Positions 7,989 to 15,772 of a stretch of DNA of 64,000 nt are shown in pieces; the stretch's first letter is position 1; every line of letters begins with the position of its first letter. The notes beneath the pieces were generated by a model. It did no database searches, was not told where the DNA came from, and saw nothing but the letters and a program-made list of their open reading frames with translations. Made by a program: the position numbers and the translations under genes. Origin of the DNA: Paraconexibacter sp040581415 (GTDB lineage: Bacteria; Actinomycetota; Thermoleophilia; Solirubrobacterales; Solirubrobacteraceae); NCBI RefSeq assembly GCF_040581415.1, contig NZ_CP114014.1, forward strand, positions 434,001 through 498,000. Direction: 5' to 3'.

Positions 7989-8468
7989 CTACCAGCCCCA
8001 GGTCCCCGGGCCGCCCTTGAACGGGCCCTGGATCTCGTCCGTGATCCAGCCGCCGTAGAAGTCGCCCTCCTGGGTGCGGACGACCTCCTCGTCCAGCCGG
8101 CACCGGTCCATCCGCCCGGGGTAGAACGCGAGGTGATCGCGCAGGGCCGTGAACCCGGCGGTCGGCTGCGGGTAGGCCCACGCCACCGCGTCCTCGCGCC
8201 GGCCGGGGGCGCGCGCGTCGAAGTAGACCGCGCTGCCCTTCCACTCGCAGAACGTGGACCGCGCGCGGGACGGCGTCACGTGGGCGGGGTCGACGTCCTG
8301 TGGCGGGATGTAGATCGTCGGCGGGTGGCTCGTCTCCAGGACCCGCAGCGCGCGGACCGAGTCGGCGATGAGGACACCGCCGAGCTCGATCCGGACCCGC
8401 CGCTCGCACGGGACGAGGGCGGGGGGACGCGGGTACTGCCAGACGTTCTCGGTCGGCCGGTCGCTCAC
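7989..8468 (-). CDS. DUF427 domain protein
   Basis: This is a 159-residue protein of the DUF427 family, recognised by 'VRIELGGVLIADS', 'TFCEWKGSAVYFDA' and 'AWAYPQP', with a C-terminal FYGGWIT segment. The start is GTG 8468, overlapping the TGA of the upstream copC by 4 nt; the longer frame to 8531 would run deep into copC and has no homology-like sequence. The family is small and soluble with a suggested ligand-binding beta-barrel; its biochemical role is not established. Its coupling to a copC operon hints at a periplasm-linked or copper-linked job, but it has no export signal, so this is weak inference. Confidence 0.85.
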   Translation of the reverse strand: MSDRPTENVWQYPRPPALVPCERRVRIELGGVLIADSVRALRVLETSHPPTIYIPPQDVDPAHVTPSRARSTFCEWKGSAVYFDARAPGRREDAVAWAYPQPTAGFTALRDHLAFYPGRMDRCRLDEEVVRTQEGDFYGGWITDEIQGPFKGGPGTWGW

Positions 8469-8824
8469 CGCCTCAGCTTGAACGTGAACGTCCCGTTCTG
8501 CCGGTGTCCGTCCTGGTCGAGGATCCGCCATGTCGCCTTGTACGTGCCTGGCTTCAGGCCGGATCGCAGCTCCGCGCGCAGACGGGAGGTCTTGCGGGGG
8601 TCCTGCCCGCCGCGTCCGACGACCTTCCCGCCGGGCCCGGTGACGGTGAGCTTCCCGGTGACGAACGACCCGCTGAAGCTGACCGTCACGGACCTGGTGC
8701 TCGTCTTGGCCGTCTTGCCCTTCCCGGGGCTGGTCCGCTCGAGGTCGACGTGCGCGAGCGCCGGGGCGGCCGCGACGGCTCCCGCGGCGACGAGCGCCGT
8801 GACCGCCGGCATCAGGCGCCGCAT
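8465..8824 (-). CDS. copC: CopC-domain copper-binding protein
   Basis: This is a 119-residue exported protein with a signal peptide ending near APALA, after which the mature chain starts with His (HVDLERTSPGKG), the conserved N-terminal Cu(II) ligand of CopC. The closing strand 'DQDGHRQNGTFTFKL' carries the second conserved 'DGH' motif of the family. Start ATG 8824 overlaps the TGA of the upstream gene (ATGA) and its own TGA overlaps the GTG of the DUF427 gene. It likely binds copper outside the membrane. A second CopC domain is fused to CopD at 13.0 kb. Confidence 0.87.
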   Translation of the reverse strand: MRRLMPAVTALVAAGAVAAAPALAHVDLERTSPGKGKTAKTSTRSVTVSFSGSFVTGKLTVTGPGGKVVGRGGQDPRKTSRLRAELRSGLKPGTYKATWRILDQDGHRQNGTFTFKLRR

Positions 8825-9990
8825 CACTTGCCCGCCTTCAGGATCGAAGTCAGGCCCGCCGAGCGGTCGCCGGCGACCGCGTCGACCGTCAGCGCCAGGC
8901 TGCCCTTGCCCCGCTGGATCGCCCGGCCGGCGGCAGCCGTCGGCTTCAGGGTCCGGGCCGACGCGCCGGTGGCGTCGAGCGTGACGGTCGCCGTGGCGAA
9001 CACGCGCGACTTCAGCTTCAGCGCCTTCGCCTTGGCGTCGGTGGTCAGGAGCCGGACGCGGACCACGGTCAGCGGCGCGCCCGTCACGCGGACCGGGACC
9101 CCGGCCGTCGGGAGCGTCTTGAGGGTCGGCGGCGCGGTCAGCGTCAGGCGCAGCGGCGTGGCGGCCAGCTGCAGGCGCTGGACGTCGGCGACGGCGGCGG
9201 CGCGGGCGGTTTCGGCGGCGGCGGCCCTGGCGTTCGCGGCGTCCGCCGCGGCCTCGGCGGCGACCTTGGCCGCGGTCACGGGGGCGACCGCGTCGGCGAT
9301 CGACGCCGACGAGGCGTTGGGCGGCAGCGTGACGGTGGCGTCGGCCGGCGCGTACGTCCCGCCGAGCGCGGTGCACGCCTTCGTGAAGTCGTCGACCGAG
9401 GTCAACGTCGACAGGTCGACGCCGGTGGCCGTCTTCACCACGGGGATCCACTTCGCTGGCTCGTCCGCGATCCCCGCCGACGTCTTCTGCCACGGGATGT
9501 ACCGGTAGAACGGGTCGTTCTGCCAGGCGAGGATGTTCGGGGTGCTCTCGAGGGCCGGCACGTTCGCGCAGGTCGCGTGCGCCTGCACGTCGGACCGCGC
9601 GGGTAGGTAGGCCAGCCAGCTCGCCTTGTCCGGGAACGCGGCGGTGTTGGCCCGGATCGCGCCGGGCAGCAGCTTGTAGTTGAGCATCCCTCCGCCGGCG
9701 ACCGTGGCCGGCTGGGCCGGCTCGTTGCCGCTCGCCGGGACGGCGGCCTTCGCCGTGTCGGTGATCCCGTTGCTCTCGCGCAGGACCGTGACGTAGCCGT
9801 CGTTGAGGATCGCGTACTGGCGCTGCGTGATCGCGTCGGCGACCGTGGGCGGCGTCGGCGCCCCCGGCCGCACGATCTTCGCGTCGAGGGTGAAGATCCC
9901 GGGGTGCGCCGACGCGGCAGCCGGGACGGCGAGGACAGCCGCGGCCAGCGCGGCACCCGCGAGGCGGGCGGTGGTGGTGCGGCGGATCAT
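8824..9990 (-). CDS. Secreted protein of unknown function, copper operon
   Basis: This is a 388-residue protein with a clear signal peptide (LAGAALAAAVLAVPAAASA) whose mature chain begins HPGIFT, so the first residue after cleavage is His as in CopC. The central part (about 30-235) has no motif I recognise; it holds an isolated Cys pair (CANVP and CTALGG). It is followed by an Ala-rich probable coiled coil (about 240-285) and a beta-rich basic C-terminus. Start ATG 9990 overlaps the previous TGA (ATGA) and the stop overlaps copC. The position suggests a secreted copper-handling partner, but no function can be assigned from sequence. Confidence 0.75.
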   Translation of the reverse strand: MIRRTTTARLAGAALAAAVLAVPAAASAHPGIFTLDAKIVRPGAPTPPTVADAITQRQYAILNDGYVTVLRESNGITDTAKAAVPASGNEPAQPATVAGGGMLNYKLLPGAIRANTAAFPDKASWLAYLPARSDVQAHATCANVPALESTPNILAWQNDPFYRYIPWQKTSAGIADEPAKWIPVVKTATGVDLSTLTSVDDFTKACTALGGTYAPADATVTLPPNASSASIADAVAPVTAAKVAAEAAADAANARAAAAETARAAAVADVQRLQLAATPLRLTLTAPPTLKTLPTAGVPVRVTGAPLTVVRVRLLTTDAKAKALKLKSRVFATATVTLDATGASARTLKPTAAAGRAIQRGKGSLALTVDAVAGDRSAGLTSILKAGK

Positions 9991-11192
9991 CGGATGACTC
10001 CTGTGTTCGAGACGGACCGCTCTGCGCGGCCCGAAGACGGGATGTAGACGGCCTGGTAGCGGCCGGTCCGGGGTCGCTTGACCCGGAAGCTGAAGGTGCC
10101 GGCTGCGCTGACCCTGGTCGTCGCGGTCGGGATGGAGCTGGTGGTGCGGAGCAGCAGCGCCTTGCCGGGGAGCGCCGGGCGGACGGTCCCCCGCACGGTC
10201 ACGATCCCGCCGGGCAGGCGCTTGATCGCGATGCGGACGGTGGAGCGGACGGTCACGGTGGCGGTCTGGGAGCCGATGCCCTCGGCGACCGCCCGGACCT
10301 TGCTGGTCTGCTTCAGCGGGACGGTGACCGCGAAGCTGCCGTCGGCGGCGGTGCTCACGCGGCGGACGAGCTTGCGCCCGCCGGTGACCGTGACGTCGAC
10401 GGGGACGCCGCCCCGGGCCGGAACCACCCGGCCGGTGAGCTTGGCGAGCCCTCCGCCGGTGAGCCGCGCGGGAGCGGTGAGGGCCACGGCGCTCGTGCGG
10501 ACCGCCGGGACCGGCGTGCTCCCGGGGCCGGGCACCGGATCCCCGCCGGGCACCGGGACCAGCGGCGCGCACGAGCCGACGACGTAGTCCGCGCCGACGC
10601 TCGGATCGGTCGGCGAGACGCCGCCGGGGGCGTGGTCGACCCAGTCCGGGACACCGCCCGACACCCCGTCGTAGGTCAGCACGAACGGCCGCGCGAGCGT
10701 GACGCCCGGGGTCGCGCCCGTCTGCGCCGGAACGTCGATGGTCAGCGTGCCGCCCGGCCCGCCGATCTCGCTGCCCGTCGTCGTCCCCTCGACCGTGAAG
10801 GTGCTGGGCGCGGTGTAGGTCCCGTAATCGTACTGGAAGCCGGGCGCCCCGGTGGGCAGCGACGCGCGGACGAAGCGCGTGCGCCCGGCGACCTCGAAGA
10901 GGACGGCGTAGGCGGCGACGTTCAGCTCCGCGTCGGTGTGCTCGGCCGTGTGACCGGCGCCGAACGTCTTGACGACGGCCTGCAGGCGCCCGGCCTCCTC
11001 GGAGAACCACGCGGACAGCACGTCGGTGTTGGGATGGTGCCCGTCCTTCGACGGGTCGGTGATCTGGGGGATGCCGCCGCACGGGGCCGGCGCGGCAGCG
11101 GCCGCCGGGGACGCGAAGCCCGCCAGAGCGGCGAGGATCGCGACCGGCAGCGCAGCGCGCACCGTCGTGGAGCGGGATGGTCGAGCGCGCAA
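9987..11192 (-). CDS. Secreted beta-sandwich protein, first gene of copC operon
   Basis: This is a 401-residue protein with an N-terminal signal (about 1-34), then an acidic N-terminal domain with 'ITDPSKDGHHPNTDVLSAWFSEEAG' that resembles surface domains reporting on protein content. A Pro/Gly linker (PVPGGDPVPGPGSTPVP) leads to two Ig-like or carboxypeptidase-regulatory-like repeats (about 225-400) with 'VDVTVTGGRKLVRRVSTAADGSF'. No enzyme motif is visible. It leads the minus-strand operon that continues, all by 4-nt overlaps, into an unknown secreted protein, copC and DUF427. The GHH in the N-terminal domain could bind metal, but this is a guess. Confidence 0.75.
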   Translation of the reverse strand: MRARPSRSTTVRAALPVAILAALAGFASPAAAAAPAPCGGIPQITDPSKDGHHPNTDVLSAWFSEEAGRLQAVVKTFGAGHTAEHTDAELNVAAYAVLFEVAGRTRFVRASLPTGAPGFQYDYGTYTAPSTFTVEGTTTGSEIGGPGGTLTIDVPAQTGATPGVTLARPFVLTYDGVSGGVPDWVDHAPGGVSPTDPSVGADYVVGSCAPLVPVPGGDPVPGPGSTPVPAVRTSAVALTAPARLTGGGLAKLTGRVVPARGGVPVDVTVTGGRKLVRRVSTAADGSFAVTVPLKQTSKVRAVAEGIGSQTATVTVRSTVRIAIKRLPGGIVTVRGTVRPALPGKALLLRTTSSIPTATTRVSAAGTFSFRVKRPRTGRYQAVYIPSSGRAERSVSNTGVIR

Positions 11193-11241
11193 GGCGCCCT
11201 CCTTCCGTCATGGGTCAGGTGGAGCGCGCAGCCCGTGGGTG

Positions 11242-11286
11242 GGTGGCAGCGCGAGATGTCGAAAAGCGACATCTGACGCTGCCACC
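11242..11286. terminator. Long hairpin between tandem minus-strand genes
   Basis: GGTGGCAGCG and CGCTGCCACC form the outer stem and AGATGTCG with CGACATCT the inner stem, closed by an A-rich loop. There is no T tract on either side. It lies between the stop of the 11406-11723 gene and the start of the copC operon, so it may be a terminator or a leader structure controlling that operon. Confidence 0.6.
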
Positions 11287-11405
11287 CCGCTCGGTCGGTG
11301 TGCTCCGGGCGGGAACGGACGGCGGCGCGGACCGTGCCCCGCTGCGGGGACGGCCTGGTGTCCTGCGCCGCGACGAGCCGGATCGGCCGCGTGACGAGGG
11401 TGGGG

Positions 11406-11723
11406 CTAGACGGCGGCCGCGGGCGGCGGGCGCATCGCCAGCGCCGCGTGCAGCAGGCGGCCGGTGCGGGCCACCAGGACCGGGAGCACCGGACGCGCGA
11501 CCACGACGGCCGCCCGGCGGCGGACCCCGGTGCGGGCGCTCCGCCAGCGCTCGATGAGCTGCTCGCCGGGGTGGATCCCCTGGGCGAGCAGGACCAGCAG
11601 CAGCGCGGCCGGGGCGAGCGTGAGGGCCGCCGACACGCCGACGACGGACGTCACCGCGACGCCGCCCGCGAGGGCGACGAGCAGGGTGGCGCGGCGCCGT
11701 GAGCTGGGGGACGAAAGGCCCAT
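11406..11723 (-). CDS. Small membrane protein, paralogue of the 11.85 kb gene
   Basis: This is a 105-residue protein from ATG 11723; earlier starts would add a long Arg/Pro-rich tail with no domain character. Two hydrophobic helices (TLLVALAGGVAVTSVVGV and LAPAALLLVLLAQG) are followed by 'GEQLIERWRSA' and an Arg/Ala-rich amphipathic tail. It resembles the divergently transcribed protein at 11854-12189, which has 'GEETLQRWTAA' at the same place. Function is unknown; its context is a copper cluster. Confidence 0.6.
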   Translation of the reverse strand: MGLSSPSSRRRATLLVALAGGVAVTSVVGVSAALTLAPAALLLVLLAQGIHPGEQLIERWRSARTGVRRRAAVVVARPVLPVLVARTGRLLHAALAMRPPPAAAV

Positions 11724-11840
11724 CGAGCGCCGAGTTGTACCACGAACCCGACGTCTGGACGGCGGTCCGAACGTGATGCAGCGGTGGCCGGTGGCGGGTT
11801 CCTGCACCCGGCGGGATGTGGCGGTCGGCGCCGGTGTGCG

Positions 11841-11846
11841 TACGAT
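11841..11846 (+). promoter_or_regulatory. -10 box TACGAT for leaderless gene
   Basis: TACGAT ends 7 nt before ATG 11854 (and 4 nt before GTG 11851), placing transcription start at the start codon. No Shine-Dalgarno sequence precedes the gene. Confidence 0.5.
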
Positions 11847-11853
11847 GTGGGTG

Positions 11854-12189
11854 ATGCCCTCGCGTCCGGACATGCGCCTGATGGGGGCCCTCGGCGTGTT
11901 CGCCGTGGGCGTCGCCCTCGCGCAGTCCGTGGCCGGACTGGACGCCGGTCTGCTGCTGCTGACCCCGGCGATCGTCCTGTTCCTCCCGCTGCTGGCGGGC
12001 CGCTACGTCGGCGAGGAGACGCTGCAGCGCTGGACGGCCGCGTTCGTCCCGCGCCGCCGTCGCGCTGCGGCCGCGCTCGCCCCGCGCCTCGGCCGGGCGC
12101 CCCGGGCGTTCGCCACCGGTGGCGGGGCCCGCCTCGCGACGGCGATGAGCCGGCGCGGGCCACCCCGCGGCGTCCTCGCTCCCGTCTGA
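11854..12189 (+). CDS. Small membrane protein, paralogue of the 11.4 kb gene
   Basis: This is a 111-residue protein from ATG 11854, chosen because of the -10 box just upstream. Two hydrophobic helices (MGALGVFAVGVALAQSV and LLLLTPAIVLFLPLLAG) are followed by 'VGEETLQRWTAA', then an Arg/Ala-rich C-terminal tail. The layout matches the divergent gene at 11406-11723. Function is unknown; it precedes the CopCD operon by about 100 nt that contain a GGCCAC/GTGGCC inverted repeat at 12197-12211. Confidence 0.62.
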   Translation: MPSRPDMRLMGALGVFAVGVALAQSVAGLDAGLLLLTPAIVLFLPLLAGRYVGEETLQRWTAAFVPRRRRAAAALAPRLGRAPRAFATGGGARLATAMSRRGPPRGVLAPV

Positions 12190-12291
12190 TCCAGCCGGCC
12201 ACCACGTGGCCGCGACCAGCGCCGGTGCGCGTCACCCGACCACGCCGCCGCCCCACATCGTCGTCCCTTCCGTCGTCCGGAGTCCGCTGCC

Positions 12292-13026
12292 ATGCGCCGC
12301 TTCCTGCCGTCCGCCGCGCTCGCCGTCGCCCTCGCGACCTGCCTGCCCGCGTCCATCGCCTCCGCCCACCAGGGCAACCCGAACTTCCGGTCGCTGATCA
12401 CCGGCGTCACGCCCGTCCAGCAGGGCGTCAGCCTGCAGATCCTCAACCTCGACGACCGCATCGAGCTGACGAACCGCAGCGACGAGCCGGTCATCGCCTA
12501 CGGCTACAACAAGGAGCCGTACGTGCGGATCCTCGCCGACGGGACGGTCCAGGTGAACCGCCTCTCACCGGCGACGTACCTGAACTCCGATCGCTTCGGC
12601 GAGGCCAGCACGCCGAAGTTCGCCGACGCGAAGGCGACGCCCCAGTGGAAGACCGTCGACAAGACGGGACGCTACGAGTGGCACGATCACCGCATCCACT
12701 GGATGACGAAGGGCACGCCGCCGCAGGTGAAGGACGAGGGCGTCCGCACGAAGGTCTTCGACTGGGAGCTGCCGATCGCCGTCGGCAGCGCGAAGGGCGC
12801 CGTCGCCGGTCAGCTGTTCTGGCAGCCCACGGACGACTCGGGCCCGCCTGTCGGCGCGATCGTCGGCTTCGCCGTGCTGCTGCTGGCCGGCGGCGCCGCG
12901 GTCGTCGTGACGCGGCGCCGGCGCGCCGCAGAGGCCGCCGGTGGCCCGGCCGCGGCGGCCGGTGCCGGTGCGGGCGCCGCTGAAGAGCCCGGCACGACAG
13001 CGGCTCCGCGGGACGAAGCCTGGTGA
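12292..13026 (+). CDS. Secreted His-containing membrane-anchored protein of copper operon
   Basis: This is a 244-residue protein with a signal peptide (about 1-25) and a mature start at His (HQGNPNF). Its domain (about 30-165) carries 'YNKEPYVRILADGTVQVN' and a His-rich 'EWHDHRIHWM', which look able to bind metal. A single transmembrane helix (about 183-205, GAIVGFAVLLLAGGAAVVV) is followed by a short basic and Ala-rich cytoplasmic tail. Proteins of this layout are commonly found beside copC/copD/ycnI in actinobacteria, without an assigned role. The stop overlaps GTG 13023 of the copC-copD gene by 4 nt. Confidence 0.8.
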   Translation: MRRFLPSAALAVALATCLPASIASAHQGNPNFRSLITGVTPVQQGVSLQILNLDDRIELTNRSDEPVIAYGYNKEPYVRILADGTVQVNRLSPATYLNSDRFGEASTPKFADAKATPQWKTVDKTGRYEWHDHRIHWMTKGTPPQVKDEGVRTKVFDWELPIAVGSAKGAVAGQLFWQPTDDSGPPVGAIVGFAVLLLAGGAAVVVTRRRRAAEAAGGPAAAAGAGAGAAEEPGTTAAPRDEAW

Positions 13027-14819
13027 TCCGCCGGCTCGCGATCCTGGTCCTCGCGGCCTGTGCGCTCGCCGCCGCCCTGGCGGGCGAGGCATCCGCCCAC
13101 GCCCGGCTGGTCGACTCCGTGCCGGCCCGCGACGCGGTCGCCAAGACGCAGCCGAAGACCGTCCAGTTCCGCTTCGACGAGTCGGTCGAGGGCAAGTTCG
13201 GCGCCGTCAAGGTCTTCGACGTCGCCGCCCGCCGCGTCGACGACGGCGACACCAAGCACCCGGGCGGACAGGGCAAGGTCCTGCAGACGGGCCTGAAGCC
13301 GAACCTCCCCGACGGCACGTACACCGCGACCTACCGCGTCGTCTCGGCGGACGGGCATCCCGTCGAGGGCGGTCTGGTCTTCTCGATCGGCAAGGCCGGC
13401 GCCAGCACGTCGAAGACCATCGACGAGCTGATCGGCACCGCGAAGGCCGGGCCGGCGACGAAGGTGCCGTTCGGCATCGCCCGCTCGATCGACTACCTGG
13501 CGACGGCGCTGGCGATCGGTCTGCTCGCGTTCCTGCTCTGGTGCTGGCGGCGTGGCCTGGCGGAGGTCGCAGGCGCCGGGGCCGAGTGGCGGACCGCGTC
13601 CGAGGCGCTCGCCGCCCGCGCCCGGCGGATCCTCTTCGCCGTCGTCCTGCTCGGCCTCGTGTCCACGGCGCTGGGCATCGTCTTCCAGGGTGCGGTCGCG
13701 GCCGGCACGACGTTCTGGGGCGCCCTCGACGGGACCATCCTGCGGGACGTGATCTCGACGCGCTTCGGCACCGTGTGGGCGCTGAAGGCGGGCGTCTGGG
13801 CGGCGCTCGGCGCGGCGCTGGTCGTCGTCGCGCCGCGGCACGCCTTCGCGCTGCGCCCGGCCGCGCTCGGCGCCGACGGGCAGGTCCTCGGCGCGCCCGG
13901 GACAGCCCGGCTCGTGGCGCTGATCGTGCCGGCGACAGCGCTGGCGTTCGCCCCCGCGTTCGCCGGGCACGCGACCACTCAGGACGAGCCGTTGCTGCTG
14001 ATCCCCGCCGACGTCGTCCACGTCCTGGCGATGAGCCTCTGGTTCGGCGGCCTCGCCGGGCTGCTCCTGCTGGTCCCGCGGGCGACCGCCGCGCTCGAGC
14101 CGGTCGACCGGACCCGGCTGCTCGCCGCGGTCCTCGTCCGCTTCTCACCGCTCGCGCTCGCGTGTGTCCTGGCGCTGAGCATCACCGGGACGCTGCAGTC
14201 GATCGTCTACCTGCAGTCGTTCGGGGACTTCCTGGACGACGCCTTCGGGCGCGCGGTCCTGATCAAGATCGGCCTGATCCTCGCGCTGATCGGCATGGGG
14301 GCGACGAACCGGCAGCGCGTCCTGCCGCAGCTGCGGCAGCTCGCCTCCGGCGGCGGGACCCCGGGCGCGGCGGGCCACCTGCTGCGCCGCACGCTCCGCC
14401 TGGAGGTCGGCACCGTGCTGGTCGTCCTCGCGGTCACCGGCGCGCTGGTCGGCTACGCACCGCCGAGCTCGACGGCCGGCGTGACCGGCCCGGTGAACAT
14501 CTCCGAGCGCCTCGGGCCCCTGCAGCTGGAGGCGACGATCGAGCCGGCGCGCGTCGGGGCGAACACCATGCACCTCTACCTCTTCGCCGCGAAGGGCGGC
14601 CGTCCGTTCGACGGGACGCAGGAGATCACCGTCACGGCGACCCAGAAGAAGAGCGGCGTCGGCCCGATCGCCGTCTCGATGCAGAAGACCGGCCCGGGGC
14701 ACTACACGGCCGATCGCTTCCAGCTCGTGCCCGGCGGGACATGGACGTTCGACGTCGTCGACCGCGTGTCCGAGTTCGACCAGTACGAGACCAGCTTCAC
14801 CGCCGAGGTCGGCCGGTGA
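13023..14819 (+). CDS. CopC-CopD fusion, copper uptake/resistance membrane protein
   Basis: This 598-residue protein has four parts. A signal peptide (1-26) is followed by a CopC domain (about 27-126) with mature His (HARLVDSVP) and 'SADGHPVEGGLVFSI'. Next comes an eight-helix CopD membrane domain (about 155-480), including 'DVVHVLAMSLWFGGLAGLLLL', the conserved His region. An extracytoplasmic beta-domain (about 490-598) closes it, resembling FixH/YtkA-like modules. CopC binds copper and CopD is thought to move it across the membrane. The GTG start overlaps the upstream gene, and ycnI follows after 44 nt. Confidence 0.9.
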   Translation: MIRRLAILVLAACALAAALAGEASAHARLVDSVPARDAVAKTQPKTVQFRFDESVEGKFGAVKVFDVAARRVDDGDTKHPGGQGKVLQTGLKPNLPDGTYTATYRVVSADGHPVEGGLVFSIGKAGASTSKTIDELIGTAKAGPATKVPFGIARSIDYLATALAIGLLAFLLWCWRRGLAEVAGAGAEWRTASEALAARARRILFAVVLLGLVSTALGIVFQGAVAAGTTFWGALDGTILRDVISTRFGTVWALKAGVWAALGAALVVVAPRHAFALRPAALGADGQVLGAPGTARLVALIVPATALAFAPAFAGHATTQDEPLLLIPADVVHVLAMSLWFGGLAGLLLLVPRATAALEPVDRTRLLAAVLVRFSPLALACVLALSITGTLQSIVYLQSFGDFLDDAFGRAVLIKIGLILALIGMGATNRQRVLPQLRQLASGGGTPGAAGHLLRRTLRLEVGTVLVVLAVTGALVGYAPPSSTAGVTGPVNISERLGPLQLEATIEPARVGANTMHLYLFAAKGGRPFDGTQEITVTATQKKSGVGPIAVSMQKTGPGHYTADRFQLVPGGTWTFDVVDRVSEFDQYETSFTAEVGR

Positions 14820-14863
14820 CCCATCATCTTCCCGTCCCACGCCCGCCTGAGGAGGCACCCACC

Positions 14864-15610
14864 ATGCACCGCAAGCCCATCCTGGCCGCAGCGCTCGCCG
14901 CGCTCGCCGTCCTGGCCACCGCCGGCCCGGCGGCCGCGCACGTGACCGTCCAGCCCGACACCGCGACCGCCGGTGAGTACACCGTCATCGACGTCCGCGT
15001 CCCCAACGAGTCCGACGAGGCGAGCACGAAGACCATCGCGCTGCAGATGCCGCCCGGGTTCGCCGCCGCGAGCTTCCAGCCCGTCCCCGGCTGGGAGGTG
15101 ACGGTCAAGAAGGAGAAGCTCGCCACCCCGATCGAGACCGACGACGGCCAGATCACCGAGGGCGTCACGCAGGTCACGTGGACCGGCGGCCGGATCCCGC
15201 CGGGCGGCTTCCAGGACTTCCCGCTGTCGGTGCTGATGCCGGACAAGGCGCAGACGCTGACCTTCAAGGCGGTCCAGACGTACACGGACGGCGAGGTGTC
15301 CCGTTGGATCGGCGCGCCCGACAGCGACGAGCCCGCGCCGACGGTCAAGCTGACCACCGCCGCGGCCGGCGAAGAGGCCGGGCACGGCGGCGGGGAGGAC
15401 CACGCCGCCGCCGCCACGGGTGGCGAGGACGCGGAGCCCGCCGCGGCCGCCGAAGGGTCCGCGGCCGCTGCCGACGAGGGCCACGAGGAGAAGGCGAGCG
15501 AGCACGAGACCGACGGCCTGGCCGTGGCCGCGCTGATCGTCGGCGGGCTGGGCGTGCTGCTGGGCGCCGCGGGCCTGGCGTCCGGTCGCCGCCGGTCCAC
15601 GCCGGCCTGA
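14864..15610 (+). CDS. ycnI: YcnI family copper-binding protein
   Basis: This is a 248-residue protein started at ATG 14864 behind a good ribosome site (GAGGAGG at 14849-14855). The signal peptide ends at AAA and the mature chain begins HVTVQPDTATAGEYTVIDVRVPNE, the defining YcnI (DUF1775) N-terminus whose His binds Cu(II). The domain continues to about residue 160 (VTWTGGRIPPGGFQDFPLSV). A low-complexity Ala/Glu/His linker (with GHGGGEDH and DEGHEEKASEHE) precedes a C-terminal transmembrane helix and short basic tail. The His-rich linker may bind extra metal. It ends the CopCD operon, followed by a strong hairpin. Confidence 0.92.
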   Translation: MHRKPILAAALAALAVLATAGPAAAHVTVQPDTATAGEYTVIDVRVPNESDEASTKTIALQMPPGFAAASFQPVPGWEVTVKKEKLATPIETDDGQITEGVTQVTWTGGRIPPGGFQDFPLSVLMPDKAQTLTFKAVQTYTDGEVSRWIGAPDSDEPAPTVKLTTAAAGEEAGHGGGEDHAAAATGGEDAEPAAAAEGSAAAADEGHEEKASEHETDGLAVAALIVGGLGVLLGAAGLASGRRRSTPA

Positions 15611-15627
15611 GCCCGTCCCGCCGCACC

Positions 15628-15669
15628 AACGCGCTCTTTCCCGAAGCCGGCTTCGGGGAAAAGCGCGTT
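15628..15669. terminator. Terminator hairpin after ycnI
   Basis: Arms of 21 nt (outer parts AACGCGCT and AGCGCGTT, inner parts CCCGAAGCC and GGCTTCGGG) pair with only one mismatch and one G-U. It lies 18 nt after the ycnI stop and ends the copper operon. Confidence 0.75.
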
Positions 15670-15772
15670 CGTCGGCTTTAGGTGCGCGACACGCGCGCTT
15701 GACGCCCGGCTCAGCCGCCGGGCCTACCGTTTCCCGGAGCCACGTCCCACCGCATCGGAGTCCCACACCACC

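Noticed and set aside
7384..8058. Several overlapping open frames in the repeat region on both strands
   Set aside because: Composition is Pro/Arg/Gly with repeats that follow the DNA repeats; no start context or domain.
8465..9493. Long frame extending copC upstream to 9493
   Set aside because: The extension is out of frame with the real upstream gene and Arg-rich; CopC signal peptide sets the start at 8824.
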